A stretch of DNA of 64,000 nucleotides, taken from positions 100,129 through 164,128 of the forward strand of contig NZ_JBHUIO010000006.1 in assembly GCF_042682745.1 (NCBI RefSeq), in the 5' to 3' direction. This DNA comes from Tumebacillus_A lipolyticus (GTDB lineage Bacteria > Bacillota > Bacilli > Tumebacillales > Tumebacillaceae). Position numbers and translations under genes: made by a program. The notes below the pieces were generated by a model. The model was not told the origin of the DNA. It did no database searches and saw only the letters and a program-made list of their open reading frames with translations. Positions 40,971 to 50,737 of the stretch are shown one piece after another (the first letter of the stretch is position 1; each line of letters begins with the position of its first letter).

Positions 40971-41175
40971 CAAACCCCTCCTCGTAGGTTCAAACGGTTT
41001 TAGTAGTAGAAGTATAGTCAAGCGAGTGCGGTGATATGACAGGCAACCCTGTTTTTTTGCTCGTGAAAAGCTGCTCCTCTTCAGTGGCTGGTGGCGTGAG
41101 AACAGCGCCATCAGCCAACTGAGGCGAACGCATGCCCAGATGATGTGGTCGCAAGGTGAGCAGACCTGCCAGAAC

Positions 41176-44100
41176 CTACCGTTTGGGAATATCAAATCTG
41201 ACGGTAGTGCCTCGATCGGGGGCGCTTTCGATCTGCAATCCTTTTCCGTATAGCTGGTTCAACCGGCGATCCGTATTGCGCAGACCGATGCCAGCATGCT
41301 GCTCCGCTTGCCCTGCCATCACTTGGCGCAGTCGTTCTTCCGCCATCCCCACACCATCATCTTCAATCGACAGTTCAGCGTGCGTCGCATGATCGAGGAG
41401 CCGAATGCGGATCGTGCCGCCGCGCGAGCGCCGCAACACGCCATGTTTGACCGCGTTTTCCACGAGCGGTTGGATCGACAGCGGCGGTAGGAACAGGTTG
41501 ACCTGTTCGTCCACCTCCCAGAGGATCTGCAGCCGATCGCCGAAGCGCTCCTTCTCAATGTACAGATAGGAGCGAACCAACGCTAATTCCCGATCGAGCG
41601 GTACGACTCGGTCTGAAATATGCGAGTCGAAGCTCATGCGCAGATAAGTGCTGAACACGTCGAGCAGCGCCTGCATCCGTTTCGTGTCGATCTCGCTGAG
41701 CGCAGAGATCGAATTTAACGTGTTGAACAAAAAATGCGGTTGAATCTGCGCCTGAAGCCATGCTGCTTCCATGCGCAGCCGCTCGACGATCGAGCGCTTC
41801 AGATCGGTCAGCGCACGCACCCGGGACTTCAGCTCCCACGCATCCATCGGCTTTGTCACATAGTCGTTCGCCCCCGCATCGAATCCAGCATAGATATCTT
41901 CTGAGCGGCTGCGGGCAGTCAAGAGCAGGATGGGCAGCTCGGAGATCGAGTAGCGCTTGCGGATGGTTCGCGACAGTTCATAGCCGGACATCTGCGGCAT
42001 CATCACATCGGCGATGACCAGATCATAGTGCTCCGCTTCCAGTTTGGCGATCGCATCCGAACCGCTCGTCACCGCGGTGATCTGGTATTGCTCTGCAGAG
42101 AGCAGGTTCTCCAACACTTTCAGATTGATCAGATCGTCGTCCACCGCCAAGATCCTCGGCCTGTCCAAAGCGGTCGTGACGACAGATGAGCGACTTTCAT
42201 CCATCAGCATCGGCATCGCTTCAGCTGCCGACTCCGCCCGCGCATCCGCCTGAACATCCTCGCTCATCGCCCACTGCTCTTCGTCTGCCGATCGGGAGAG
42301 CGGCAAGGTAAACGTGAACACAGACCCCTGTCCGACTGTCGACCTGACCTGCAAACTGCCGCCGTGCAGTTCGACCAACTGTTTGCAGATGCTCAGCCCG
42401 AGCCCCAAGCCCCCGCCGGCGCTGGTGATCGAAGAGTCTGCCTGCTCATAGGGCTGAAAGATTCTGGACAGCTCATCGTCCGCGATGCCGATTCCGGTGT
42501 CTTGAATGTGCAGATGCGCCATTCCCCCTTTGACATCGGCGCCGATCGTGATCTCACCTTCCCGCGTGTATTTGATCGCATTATGCAGCAGGTTGAACAG
42601 GATTTGCGTCAACCTGTTTTCGTCCGCGCTGACAGCGGGAAACGAATCGGGAATGTTGACGATGAACCGGATCGGCTTGCCATCTGTCATAAACCGGAGC
42701 ATGTCGAGCACGCCCACAGCGACAGACTGCACGCGCAGGGTCCGCAGCTCCAAGCGAATTGCGCGCTCCTGCAGGTGTGTCACATCGAGCAGATCGTTGA
42801 GCATGAGCGACATGCGCCGACCGACTTTGATCAGCAATTCAAGGCTCTGCTTGTTTTTCTCATCCAACCGCTTGCTGTTATCGTCAAGAACGGTCTGCGC
42901 GATATTGAGCATCCCGTGCAACGGGTTTCGCAGCTCATGCGAGGTGTTGGCGAGAAAATCGTCCTTCATTTTGTCCGCTTTTTGCAGCTTGTCGGCCAGC
43001 TGTTCGGTCTGCTCATTCGCCCAGAAAAACCGCTTGAACCAATAGGCTGCAAAGCTGAGGAAGGCGATGATCAGATCGAACGGATAGTATGTTTCCTCGA
43101 TAAAGCCTCTGCTTTGGGTGATCGCCCACACGATGTTGGTCGTGACGCTGGTGGCGGCGAGCAACAGATAGATCACGTCCGCTTTGCCCTGGCCGGCAGC
43201 TCGGAACAGGGTGCTCCAGATCGCCAGAGCGGGCAACATCAGCACGAAGATCAGCATAATGTTTGGCATCATCGTGTACTCATAGGGCACGAGCAACATA
43301 TAGAGGGCAAACAGGATGCAAAGCGCGGTCAGCCAGCGAAAAGATCTCATCCGTTTAAATTCTGGCACCAACTGTCCCACCAGTTGAAGCAGGAAGGCGG
43401 AAACGCCCGTATAGGAGAGGTAGAGCAGCTTGATCGCCCACTCCGAGTTGATCGGCAACCAAACGAATAGCAGCTTGCTCTCCACTACCAACACGCTGAT
43501 GATCGTGGAGAGCACCAAGAGAGAGAAGTGCAGCATTCTGTTCTGACGTCGAAAGAAATAGAGAATCGCCGCATACATCCCGTGCAAGAACAGCACGACG
43601 CACAGCAAAAGCTGCATGCCCACCGAGAAAAGCGACTCATTTACAACCGCGTCATAGTAGCCGAACTTGAGCGATTTTTTAATTCCGCTCCCCTTCACAC
43701 TCTCCATGTGATCGGCGACGCGAATCAAAACCTCGATTTCATTCTGATCAGCGCGAAAAGACCCCTGATAGGGCACATTTCGTGCCGTGTACAGTTCACG
43801 CTGCTCCGTCGGACGACCTGCTCCCTCTACATATCTTCCGTTGACATAAACTTCTGATGCGCTTTGGATGTCGACCACTCTGATTCCAAACGTCTGCATG
43901 TTGTCATCATCGACGAGAATCTTTAGCCGATATGTGCCGTAATGCAAACGAGCGCCTTGCTCGTCCGAAAAGGAGTCGTCCCATCTGCCAGGAACTTGAA
44001 TGTAGCTTTTTTTCGCATCGGCTATAGCGGTGTGATCCCCTTCGATCCCCGGTGTCAGCAGGCGAGCAGGGATGAATTCCCACTCCCCATCCAAGGTGAT

Positions 44101-44259
44101 CGTTCGATCGTCGGGAAAGTCCCAATTTCTCAGATCTAATACACCTTGCACAACTTTTGGATGATCTGGGGGGTGATGAAGGTAAAACCAGCCCAAACGC
44201 AGAGCGGTCAACACGACCAGAAACAACCCAATGATGAGAAGAATCCTTTTTTTCGACAT
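41176..44259 (-). CDS. Hybrid sensor histidine kinase with 7TM-DISM input and LytS-like second kinase
   Basis: 1027 residues. Order: signal anchor (residues 5-24), an extracellular 7TMR-DISM-type jelly-roll (about 40-180), seven helices (about 195-410), HisKA with NTSHELRNPLHGMLN, HATPase with GLGLGLSICKQLVELHGG, a receiver with VIADVMMPQMSGYEL and ARSRSEDIYAGFDAGANDYVTKPM, then a LytS/YesM-type kinase with QIQPHFLFNTLNSI and a second HATPase (GIGLRNTDRRLNQLYG). Such double kinases usually work with a response regulator next door, which here is truncated. ATG at 44259 chosen as it opens MSKKRILLIIG. Confidence 0.88.
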   Translation of the reverse strand: MSKKRILLIIGLFLVVLTALRLGWFYLHHPPDHPKVVQGVLDLRNWDFPDDRTITLDGEWEFIPARLLTPGIEGDHTAIADAKKSYIQVPGRWDDSFSDEQGARLHYGTYRLKILVDDDNMQTFGIRVVDIQSASEVYVNGRYVEGAGRPTEQRELYTARNVPYQGSFRADQNEIEVLIRVADHMESVKGSGIKKSLKFGYYDAVVNESLFSVGMQLLLCVVLFLHGMYAAILYFFRRQNRMLHFSLLVLSTIISVLVVESKLLFVWLPINSEWAIKLLYLSYTGVSAFLLQLVGQLVPEFKRMRSFRWLTALCILFALYMLLVPYEYTMMPNIMLIFVLMLPALAIWSTLFRAAGQGKADVIYLLLAATSVTTNIVWAITQSRGFIEETYYPFDLIIAFLSFAAYWFKRFFWANEQTEQLADKLQKADKMKDDFLANTSHELRNPLHGMLNIAQTVLDDNSKRLDEKNKQSLELLIKVGRRMSLMLNDLLDVTHLQERAIRLELRTLRVQSVAVGVLDMLRFMTDGKPIRFIVNIPDSFPAVSADENRLTQILFNLLHNAIKYTREGEITIGADVKGGMAHLHIQDTGIGIADDELSRIFQPYEQADSSITSAGGGLGLGLSICKQLVELHGGSLQVRSTVGQGSVFTFTLPLSRSADEEQWAMSEDVQADARAESAAEAMPMLMDESRSSVVTTALDRPRILAVDDDLINLKVLENLLSAEQYQITAVTSGSDAIAKLEAEHYDLVIADVMMPQMSGYELSRTIRKRYSISELPILLLTARSRSEDIYAGFDAGANDYVTKPMDAWELKSRVRALTDLKRSIVERLRMEAAWLQAQIQPHFLFNTLNSISALSEIDTKRMQALLDVFSTYLRMSFDSHISDRVVPLDRELALVRSYLYIEKERFGDRLQILWEVDEQVNLFLPPLSIQPLVENAVKHGVLRRSRGGTIRIRLLDHATHAELSIEDDGVGMAEERLRQVMAGQAEQHAGIGLRNTDRRLNQLYGKGLQIESAPDRGTTVRFDIPKR

Positions 44260-44339
44260 CAGCTCATAACTCCGGAATGGATTTAGTATTCCTAATACTT
44301 CGTCTTCAAACGATCTAATTTGACGCTTTGCACGCGCTT

Positions 44340-44582
44340 TCATTCAGTGAATTTTCGAACAGCGAAATGTCGAAGCGAGCAGGTGGCAAGGTCCGGCTCA
44401 ACTGCTGTCGCCAATCGTCGATGTGATCTGTTCTTCTTCCCGATGCACACCGCTAGTTCCTCCTCGCTCCACCGCTCGCACTCCCTGACATCTGCACGCA
44501 CACCGCACTTCGTCGACAGAATATAGCGCACCTCGATCGTTTTTTCGCCACTGTTGGCAGTCGGTCGGTTGCGCTTGCTCAC
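44340..44582 (-). pseudogene. Remnant of a response-regulator effector domain
   Basis: A frame overlapping the receiver stop (GTGA) reads KTIEVRY and ECERWSEEELAV, which resembles the start of the SARP/BTAD-type effector domain found in regulators paired with 7TM-DISM kinases, then loses all similarity. Together with the early stop of the preceding receiver it looks like the ruined second half of one regulator. Confidence 0.5.
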
Positions 44583-44929
44583 CGCAAGCGTTGCAACGTG
44601 TTGACCAGGCGCTCTTTTTGGATCGGTTTCATGATATAGTCGAGCGCATCGAGTTCGGACGCTTCTTGCAAATAGGAATTGTAGGCGGTCGCAAAGACGA
44701 TGCTCGTGAGCGGTGCACGCTCTCTGATCACTCTCGCCATCTGCAGTCCGTTGATCTCCGGCATGTTGATGTCAAGAAAGACAACATCTGGCCGAAGCTG
44801 TTCGATCTCACGCAGAGCATGTTGTACATTTTGATAGGAACCGATCACTTCAAGTTCGTCAAATTCGCTGAGCAGCTTTTCGAGCTTCTTCAACGCGAGA
44901 AGCTCATCGTCAACCAAGATCACTTTCAT
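44579..44929 (-). CDS. Response regulator receiver domain, truncated
   Basis: 116 residues, receiver only. MKVILVDDELLALKKLEKLL (acidic pair), VVFLDINMPEINGLQMARV (phosphorylation Asp), FATAYNSYLQEAS and DYIMKPIQKERL (Lys). The ATG has AGGAGGAGG upstream. Family members continue into a DNA-binding or SARP/BTAD domain; here a TGA follows LVNTLQRLR. It lies upstream of, and on the same strand as, the hybrid kinase. Confidence 0.82.
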   Translation of the reverse strand: MKVILVDDELLALKKLEKLLSEFDELEVIGSYQNVQHALREIEQLRPDVVFLDINMPEINGLQMARVIRERAPLTSIVFATAYNSYLQEASELDALDYIMKPIQKERLVNTLQRLR

Positions 44930-45221
44930 TGCAGATGGCCTCCTCCTATCAGACAGACCTTTATCATTCTCTTCGGTTATTATAGCGAATTTCGACAAAG
45001 CATGAATTCTACACAGATGGCGTCCCGTTTGTAGAGATGTATGTAGTGCAAGCATACGCTCGGGCCCAATTCATTATAATAAATAATATAATATACAAAA
45101 GTAAGTGCAAATCAATTTATTTGACAAAATGAGTTCGATTTCCTCTCTCATCTTGTCGAATTATCCGTTTTTTACTCGTAGAGGCGATCCACTATTCCGA
45201 TTTTCAAGTTTGCCTTCCCAA

Positions 45222-45274
45222 NNNNNNNNNNNNNNNNNNNNNNNNNNNNNNNNNNNNNNNNNNNNNNNNNNNNN
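45222..45274. other. Assembly gap (53 N)
   Basis: Unknown bases between the response-regulator promoter and the recR stop. The downstream end of recR is intact. The true gap length may differ, so any terminator or small gene here is invisible. Confidence 0.99.
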
Positions 45275-45282
45275 TACGTGCC

Positions 45283-45888
45283 TCACAGCTCGCGTCTGCC
45301 TTCCAGCGCTTTCGACAGGGTGACCTCATCCGCATACTCAAGATCGCCGCCGACCGGCAGACCGTGAGCGATGCGGGTCACTTTGATGCCGACCGGCTTG
45401 AGCAGGCGCGAGAGATACATCGCGGTCGCTTCCCCTTCGATGTTCGGGTTGGTCGCCATGATGATCTCGTCGCATTCCACCTCTGGGTCTTGCAGGCGGC
45501 GCAGCAGTTCGGCGATGCGAATCTGGTCGGGGCCGATCCCTTCGATCGGAGAGATCGCCCCGTGCAACACATGGTACAGCCCGCCATATTCACGCGTTCG
45601 CTCCATCGCCACCACATCTTTCGGATCTTGCACCACGCAGATCACGTCGCGTCGACGGCTCTGATCGGAGCAGATGCGGCACGGGTCGGTGTCGGTGATG
45701 TTCTGACAGACCGAACAGTAATGCAGATGGCGCTTGGCGTTGACCAGCGCTTTGGCCAGATCCATCACGTCGTCTTCCTTCATCCCGAGCACGTGAAAGG
45801 CCAACCGCTGTGCTGTCTTCGGCCCGATGCCCGGCAGTCGGGAGAACCCGTCGATCAGGTTGGAGATCGGTTCTGGATAATAGAGCAT
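45283..45888 (-). CDS. recR: Recombination mediator RecR
   Basis: 201 residues. RecR with RecO loads RecA at gaps. Helix-hairpin-helix [17 protein letters not shown], zinc finger [16 protein letters not shown], Toprim region [16 protein letters not shown] and the Walker-like [18 protein letters not shown]. It follows yaaK by 6 bp, the normal dnaX-yaaK-recR operon. Confidence 0.97.
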   Translation of the reverse strand: MLYYPEPISNLIDGFSRLPGIGPKTAQRLAFHVLGMKEDDVMDLAKALVNAKRHLHYCSVCQNITDTDPCRICSDQSRRRDVICVVQDPKDVVAMERTREYGGLYHVLHGAISPIEGIGPDQIRIAELLRRLQDPEVECDEIIMATNPNIEGEATAMYLSRLLKPVGIKVTRIAHGLPVGGDLEYADEVTLSKALEGRREL

Positions 45889-45894
45889 GATGGA

Positions 45895-46206
45895 TTAGAA
45901 CAGGCCCGGCATGTTCATGCCTTTTGTGTACTTGCCCATCGATGCGGCAGCCATCTCATCCGCCTTTTTCATCGCGTCGTTGACCGCTGCCAACACGAGG
46001 TCTTGCAGCATTTCCACATCGTCAGGATCGACCGCTTCCGGCTTGATGTTCACCGATTGCACCACTTTGTGTCCAGTCACGACGACGGTGACCACGCCGC
46101 CGCCCGCAGAGCCTTCGACCGTCTTGGTGCCGAGCTCCTCTTGAGCTTTCATCATATCATCTTGCATCTTTTTCGCTTGCTTCATCAGCTGTTGCATGTT
46201 TTTCAT
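45895..46206 (-). CDS. yaaK: Nucleoid-associated protein YaaK/EbfC family
   Basis: 103 residues, YbaB/EbfC fold: [40 protein letters not shown] and [23 protein letters not shown]. Binds DNA as a dimer; conserved between dnaX and recR. Confidence 0.95.
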   Translation of the reverse strand: MKNMQQLMKQAKKMQDDMMKAQEELGTKTVEGSAGGGVVTVVVTGHKVVQSVNIKPEAVDPDDVEMLQDLVLAAVNDAMKKADEMAAASMGKYTKGMNMPGLF

Positions 46207-46232
46207 CTCATGTCACCTCATCACAGAGTATG

Positions 46233-48065
46233 TTATTCGACCACTTCAAGATGCTCAGAACCGAACAGTGCTTTCGCTTTCTCGACCAGTTCATCCTTCT
46301 CCTCGCGCTCCGCAGAGGATCGCTCCTGCTCAGGCGCTGGAGCGCTCGCCTGGAAACTCGCTTGGAACTTCTCCCAATCGCTCTCCATGACGGCGAACAG
46401 CTGGTGTGGCTGACCGTTCATCAGCTGGGCAAAGACCGGCTCGATGATCTCGCGGTGGATCGGCTTCATCACCGTCTCCTTGTGGATCGGGCTTTTAAAC
46501 GCCACCACGATGTGCCCATTGTCCACCGCTACCGGCTGTCCGGCCAGCAGCCATGCTTGCGCGGTGATCTTGCGCGCTTTGACCTCATCGAGCACGCGCG
46601 TCCAATATTGGCGAACGTGCGCCAGCGCTTCCTGGTTAGGCTGTGTCACGATCCGCTCGATCCCACCTGCGCTGATCCCGACCACCGGCGCTGGCGCACC
46701 TTTGGCGACAGGCTGCGGGGCGGTCGCAGGTTCTGCCTGCTGCGGCGCCCCGGTGACGACAGGAGCGTCTGCTGCCCGCGGCGGTGGTTGAGGCGTTGGC
46801 TGTTGTGACGGCTGGGTTGGCCGCTGTTCGGGACGCACCTGTTGCGCCTGTTGCTGCTCCACCCGAGCGGGCATCTGCTGAGGTGGCGCCACCTGCTGCC
46901 CTGCCATCGCGACGGGCAAGCCGCCCGCCAGCTTCTGTTCCAACTCCTGAATCCGCTTGAGCAGCGATTCCGGATCGAACGACTGCATCTGACAGAGGCG
47001 CACCATCAGCATCTCCAGCAGCAGCCGCCCTTGCGATTGCCACTTCAGCTCATTTTGCACCTGTGTCATCTGCTCGATCAGGCGGATCAACAGCGAGGTG
47101 TCAAACGCGGCTGCCACCTCGGCGAAGTCCTGATCGTAACGAGCCCGATCCTGCACCTCTTCCAGATGCGGCACCGTCTTGTACATCAGCAGATCGCGGA
47201 AATAGGTCACGATGTCAAAGAGCAACTGCCCGACATCCTTGCCCTTGTCGATCAGCTCGCCGATCGCCCCCAGCACCTGCGGTGCGTTTCGCTCCGCTAC
47301 GCCTCGCGCGATCTGGGCGAGCACTTCGGTGCCGATCGCCCCCACCATCGAGAGGATATCCTCACGGCGCACCCGATCTCCGCCAAAGGAGATCGCCTGA
47401 TCGAAGATCGAGATCGCATCGCGCATCCCGCCTTCTGCGGCGCGCGCGACCAGCCAGTACGCTTCCTCTTCCACCTCGACCTTTTTCTCCTCGGCAATAT
47501 GGCGCAGGTGGTCGACGATCTGCCGTCCCAGAATGCGCCGGAAATCGAAGCGCTGACAGCGCGAGATGATCGTCGCTGGCAGCTTGTGCGGCTCCGTTGT
47601 CGCCAGGATGAACATCACATGGGACGGCGGTTCTTCCAGCGTCTTCAAAAGAGCATTGAACGCCTCCGTCGTCAGCATGTGCACCTCATCGACGATGTAG
47701 ACCTTGTACCGCACTTCTGTCGGTGCGAACTTCACCTTGTCGCGCAGGTCGCGAATCTCATCGACGCCGCGGTTGCTCGCTGCGTCGATCTCCATCACAT
47801 CCAGGATCGTGCCTTTGGTGATGCCGATGCAGGCGTGACACTCGTTGCACGGCTCTTCTCGCGGGCCGTGCTCACAGTTGATCGCCTTCGCCAAAACTTT
47901 TGCGGCAGACGTCTTACCCGTCCCCCGCGGGCCGTTGAAGAGATAGGCGTGCGCAATGCGCTGTTGTCGAATCGCATTTTGCAACGTCCGGGTCACATGC
48001 TCCTGCCCGACAATATCTCGAAAAAGTTGGGGTCGCCATTCCCGATACAAAGCAAGATACGCCAT
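46233..48065 (-). CDS. dnaX: DNA polymerase III subunits gamma and tau
   Basis: 610 residues. Clamp-loader ATPase: FNGPRGTGKTSAAKVLAKAI (Walker A), zinc site CEHGPREEPCNECHAC, VYIVDEVHMLTTEAFNALLK (Walker B) and TIISRCQRFDFR. A Gln/Pro-rich linker (about 400-480) joins the C-terminal tau part. It starts at MAYLALYREWRPQ with AGGGGAG-type site upstream. First gene of the dnaX-yaaK-recR operon. Confidence 0.97.
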   Translation of the reverse strand: MAYLALYREWRPQLFRDIVGQEHVTRTLQNAIRQQRIAHAYLFNGPRGTGKTSAAKVLAKAINCEHGPREEPCNECHACIGITKGTILDVMEIDAASNRGVDEIRDLRDKVKFAPTEVRYKVYIVDEVHMLTTEAFNALLKTLEEPPSHVMFILATTEPHKLPATIISRCQRFDFRRILGRQIVDHLRHIAEEKKVEVEEEAYWLVARAAEGGMRDAISIFDQAISFGGDRVRREDILSMVGAIGTEVLAQIARGVAERNAPQVLGAIGELIDKGKDVGQLLFDIVTYFRDLLMYKTVPHLEEVQDRARYDQDFAEVAAAFDTSLLIRLIEQMTQVQNELKWQSQGRLLLEMLMVRLCQMQSFDPESLLKRIQELEQKLAGGLPVAMAGQQVAPPQQMPARVEQQQAQQVRPEQRPTQPSQQPTPQPPPRAADAPVVTGAPQQAEPATAPQPVAKGAPAPVVGISAGGIERIVTQPNQEALAHVRQYWTRVLDEVKARKITAQAWLLAGQPVAVDNGHIVVAFKSPIHKETVMKPIHREIIEPVFAQLMNGQPHQLFAVMESDWEKFQASFQASAPAPEQERSSAEREEKDELVEKAKALFGSEHLEVVE

Positions 48066-48137
48066 AGTAAGCGAACCCCTCCCTTCTACGCACATAGGTG
48101 TTCAAATTTAAGAGTATCACAGATTTTGGGCGAACGC

Positions 48138-48162
48138 AAAAAGGCTCCCCGCATGGAGAGCC
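48138..48162 (-). terminator. Terminator of the PAS histidine kinase gene
   Basis: GGCTCTCC / GGGGAGCC with a 4-nt loop and TTTTT on the minus strand. Confidence 0.85.
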
Positions 48163-48182
48163 TGCCGATTCACAGCTTTTTT

Positions 48183-49283
48183 TCAAGCGGACATCGTCGG
48201 TAAAAAGACCGAAAACGTCGTGCCAAACCCTTTCGATTTCACCTTGATTCTCCCGCCGAGATCGTTGACCAACCGCTGGCAGATCGGCAGCCCAAGACCG
48301 GTGCCCGTCTCCTTGGTCGTAAAGAACGCGTCGAAGATCCGATCGGTCAGATAATGCGGAACCCCAGGCCCCGTATCCTGCACATCGATGCGCACCATCC
48401 GCTCTTGGGGCAGGTACTCGGTGGAGAGGACCAGCTTCCCTCCCTGCACCTCTGCCATCGATTCGATCGCATTTTTCACAAGATTCAAAAAAACCTGCTT
48501 GAGCATCTCCGGATCGGCATACACGTGCGGCACCGACTTCAAGCTCAGATGAAATTCGATATTGTTGAGAATCGCCTCAGAGGAGATGATCGGCGCCATC
48601 GTCATGATCAGCTCTTCCATCTCGATTCGCTCCATGCGAAGTTCGCGCGGCTTGGAAAGCAACAGCAACTCCCCGACCAGCTCGTTGACCCGGTCGATCT
48701 CGCTCAACATCACATCTGTGTAGTTGAACTCCTTCTGCATGCCTTTCTTCTCCAGCTCATGGCGCATGATCTGCAAAAAACCTTTGATCGATGTCAGCGG
48801 ATTGCGTATCTCATGCGCCACACCCGCTGCGATCTTGCCGACGGTCGCCAAAATCTCGTTGTGCTGAATCTTCTTCTCCAGCGATACGATGTTGCCGATG
48901 TCTTTTAAAAAGAGGCAGATCCCCGCCTGCTCCCCATCCTTGTCCCGCAAAAAGGAGCTGTCGGCGAGCAGCGTGCGCATTCTGCCCTCGCGCGAAAGGT
49001 TGACCACATGGTTGCGAAAACAGCTCTTTTCTCGCACCAAGCGCGACAGCCACTCATACTCTTCCGACATCTGGGGAAATACGTCTGACAGCCCGATCGG
49101 AAACTCGCCCGACCAGTCGCCTGGCAAAAACTCGACAGACGTCTTGTTGGCAGCCAGCACTTTCATCTCAAAATCTAGCATGACCACACCGTCGTGATAC
49201 GATTCCACATCCAGGTCCTCAACTCGAAAAAGCGGCGTCCTCATCTGCACATTTTGATCGTCCATTTCGGAGGTTAGTCTCAT
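48183..49283 (-). CDS. Soluble PAS-domain sensor histidine kinase
   Basis: 366 residues, no membrane helix. PAS domain (about 22-130), HisKA with GVAHEIRNPLTSIKGFLQIM (phospho-His), HATPase with EMLKQVFLNLVKNAIESMAE, DTGPGVPHYL and GTGLGLPICQRLV. This soluble PAS-HisKA layout is that of sporulation kinases feeding Spo0F (KinA/KinE-like). No response regulator is adjacent, which fits a phosphorelay kinase; that role is inferred. Confidence 0.9.
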   Translation of the reverse strand: MRLTSEMDDQNVQMRTPLFRVEDLDVESYHDGVVMLDFEMKVLAANKTSVEFLPGDWSGEFPIGLSDVFPQMSEEYEWLSRLVREKSCFRNHVVNLSREGRMRTLLADSSFLRDKDGEQAGICLFLKDIGNIVSLEKKIQHNEILATVGKIAAGVAHEIRNPLTSIKGFLQIMRHELEKKGMQKEFNYTDVMLSEIDRVNELVGELLLLSKPRELRMERIEMEELIMTMAPIISSEAILNNIEFHLSLKSVPHVYADPEMLKQVFLNLVKNAIESMAEVQGGKLVLSTEYLPQERMVRIDVQDTGPGVPHYLTDRIFDAFFTTKETGTGLGLPICQRLVNDLGGRIKVKSKGFGTTFSVFLPTMSA

Positions 49284-49387
49284 CTCCCAATCCCCTCCAA
49301 TCTATCAGAAAACTTCTACTTAATCTATTAAAATTCCTTTGATGAACCATGTCTGTTTCTGTCGAAGTGATCGAAGGGCACAAAAAA

Positions 49388-49423
49388 AGAAAAAGACCGA
49401 TGCAATCGCACCGATCTTTTTCA
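49388..49423 (-). terminator. Terminator of the SRP RNA
   Basis: AAAGATCGGTGCGA / TGCATCGGTCTTT stem, then TTCTTTTTTTG on the minus strand, about 20 bp after the RNA. Confidence 0.8.
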
Positions 49424-49443
49424 AAAGGTCATTCTATAATTGT

Positions 49444-49710
49444 AGCCGTGCATCTGGCTTCGAATCACGCCGATGAGCAATCGGTAGCAGTTAGCTCAGA
49501 CCAGGCACCCCTGCGGCACACACAAGCGATTCCCTTAGTGCTGCTTCCTTCCGGACCTGACACGGTTCAGGAGGCTTGGTCGCGCAGGACCCGATCCTCA
49601 ACACCACTTACGACCAATCGGTTCACAGACGAAAACCCTCGGCCAGACATCAACCCCGCTATAGCGGATTGCGGGTTACAGGGCACCGCTACCTCCCCGT
49701 CTAGCACGAC
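49444..49710 (-). ncRNA. scr: Large signal recognition particle RNA (Bacillus-type scRNA)
   Basis: About 267 nt. The minus strand begins GTCGTGCTAGACGGGGAGGT (Alu-domain start) and carries the invariant helix-8 tip GTCAGGTCCGGAAGGAAGCA followed by GCACTAAGG. The length and Alu domain show the large Firmicute form, not the 4.5S type. Ends are approximate. Binds Ffh for membrane targeting. Confidence 0.95.
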
Positions 49711-49730
49711 AAACTTGTTGACAAATCAAA

Positions 49731-49820
49731 TGGCGGAGAGAGTGGGATTCGAACCCACGGTACCCGCAAAGGCACACTCGCTTTCGAGGCGAGCTCTTTC
49801 GACCACTCAGACATCTCTCC
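49731..49820 (-). tRNA. tRNA-Ser (CGA)
   Basis: 90 nt, class II with a long variable arm. Anticodon loop CTCGAAA on the stem CTCGC/GCGAG; T-loop GGTTCGAATCC; acceptor GGAGAGA/TCTCTCC, discriminator G, CCA encoded. Confidence 0.95.
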
Positions 49821-49831
49821 GAAACAAAAGG

Positions 49832-50308
49832 CTATCTCGTTCGCTTGCGACGAAGCTCTCGAAAGAACTCCTTGAGTAGTATACCGCATTCTTCAGCCAA
49901 AACACCAGTGGAAACGGCTGGTCTGTGGTTGAAGTCGTCCGTCTCGACGATGTTCATCACCGAGCCGACCGCCCCGCCCTTCGCATCCATCGCGCCGATG
50001 ATCACCTCGTCAACGCGAGATAAAACGATGGAACCTGCGCACATGGGACACGGTTCTAAGGTAACATAAAGTGTGCATCCTGTCAATCTCCAGCCGCCGA
50101 GAGCGCGCGCCGCCTCGCGAATGGCGATCAGCTCCGCATGGGCGGTCGGGTCCTTCCAAATCTCCCGCATGTTGTGCCCACGGGCGATGATGGCGCCGTC
50201 TTGCACGATGACCGCTCCGATCGGCACTTCGCCATAGCTCTGCGCGATCTTCGCCTCTTGGATCGCCTCGCGCATGTAGCGCTCGTGTGAGAGCAGGCTT
50301 TGATTCAA
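49832..50308 (-). CDS. tadA: tRNA-specific adenosine deaminase
   Basis: 158 residues. Deaminates A34 to inosine in tRNA-Arg(ACG), whose gene lies 150 bp upstream. Zinc and catalytic motifs: DPTAHAELIAIREAA (HAE) and TLEPCPMCAGSIVLSR (PCxxC). It starts at TTG with GGAGGTG 7 nt before; the upstream frame runs into a tRNA. tRNA-tadA order as in Bacillus. Confidence 0.96.
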   Translation of the reverse strand: MNQSLLSHERYMREAIQEAKIAQSYGEVPIGAVIVQDGAIIARGHNMREIWKDPTAHAELIAIREAARALGGWRLTGCTLYVTLEPCPMCAGSIVLSRVDEVIIGAMDAKGGAVGSVMNIVETDDFNHRPAVSTGVLAEECGILLKEFFRELRRKRTR

Positions 50309-50330
50309 AAGGATACACCTCCAAAAAACG

Positions 50331-50409
50331 TGGCGCACCCGGAGGGATTCGAACCCCCCCAAGACATCGTTTAGGAAACGATCGCTCTATCCACCTGAGC
50401 TACGGGTGC
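50331..50409 (-). tRNA. tRNA-Arg (CCT)
   Basis: 79 nt. Anticodon loop TTCCTAA with CCT; D-arm TAGCTCAGGTGGATAGAGC; T-loop GGTTCGAATCC; acceptor GCACCCG/CGGGTGC; CCA encoded. Confidence 0.94.
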
Positions 50410-50456
50410 AAGTTAGAAAAAACCTCACCGATCGAGGTGAGGTTCGATGAACAAGA

Positions 50457-50533
50457 TGGCGTGCCCAGAGAGATTCGAACTCCCGACCTTTTGATTCGTA
50501 GTCAAACGCTCTATCCAGCTGAGCTATGGGCAC
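50457..50533 (-). tRNA. tRNA-Arg (ACG)
   Basis: 77 nt. Anticodon loop CTACGAA with ACG, the substrate of TadA encoded downstream; acceptor GTGCCCA/TGGGCAC; CCA encoded. Confidence 0.95.
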
Positions 50534-50537
50534 AGGA

Positions 50538-50628
50538 TGGAGGAGAGGAAGGGATTCGAACCCTCGATACTGTTTCCAGTATACTCCCTTAGCAGGGGAG
50601 CGCCTTCGACCAGCTCGGCCACCTCTCC
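50538..50628 (-). tRNA. tRNA-Ser (GCT)
   Basis: 91 nt, long variable arm. Anticodon loop CTGCTAA on the stem CTCCC/GGGAG; acceptor GGAGAGG/CCTCTCC; CCA encoded. Only 4 bp from tRNA-Arg(ACG), so one transcript. Confidence 0.95.
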
Positions 50629-50737
50629 AAAAATACAGTTCTTATATTACATAATGTCGCTCTAAATTGCAAGTGGGAATGATGGGAAAAGAGCAGGGGC
50701 TAGCTCGCACATGCTCTTTTCTGCAACCGATTTCATG

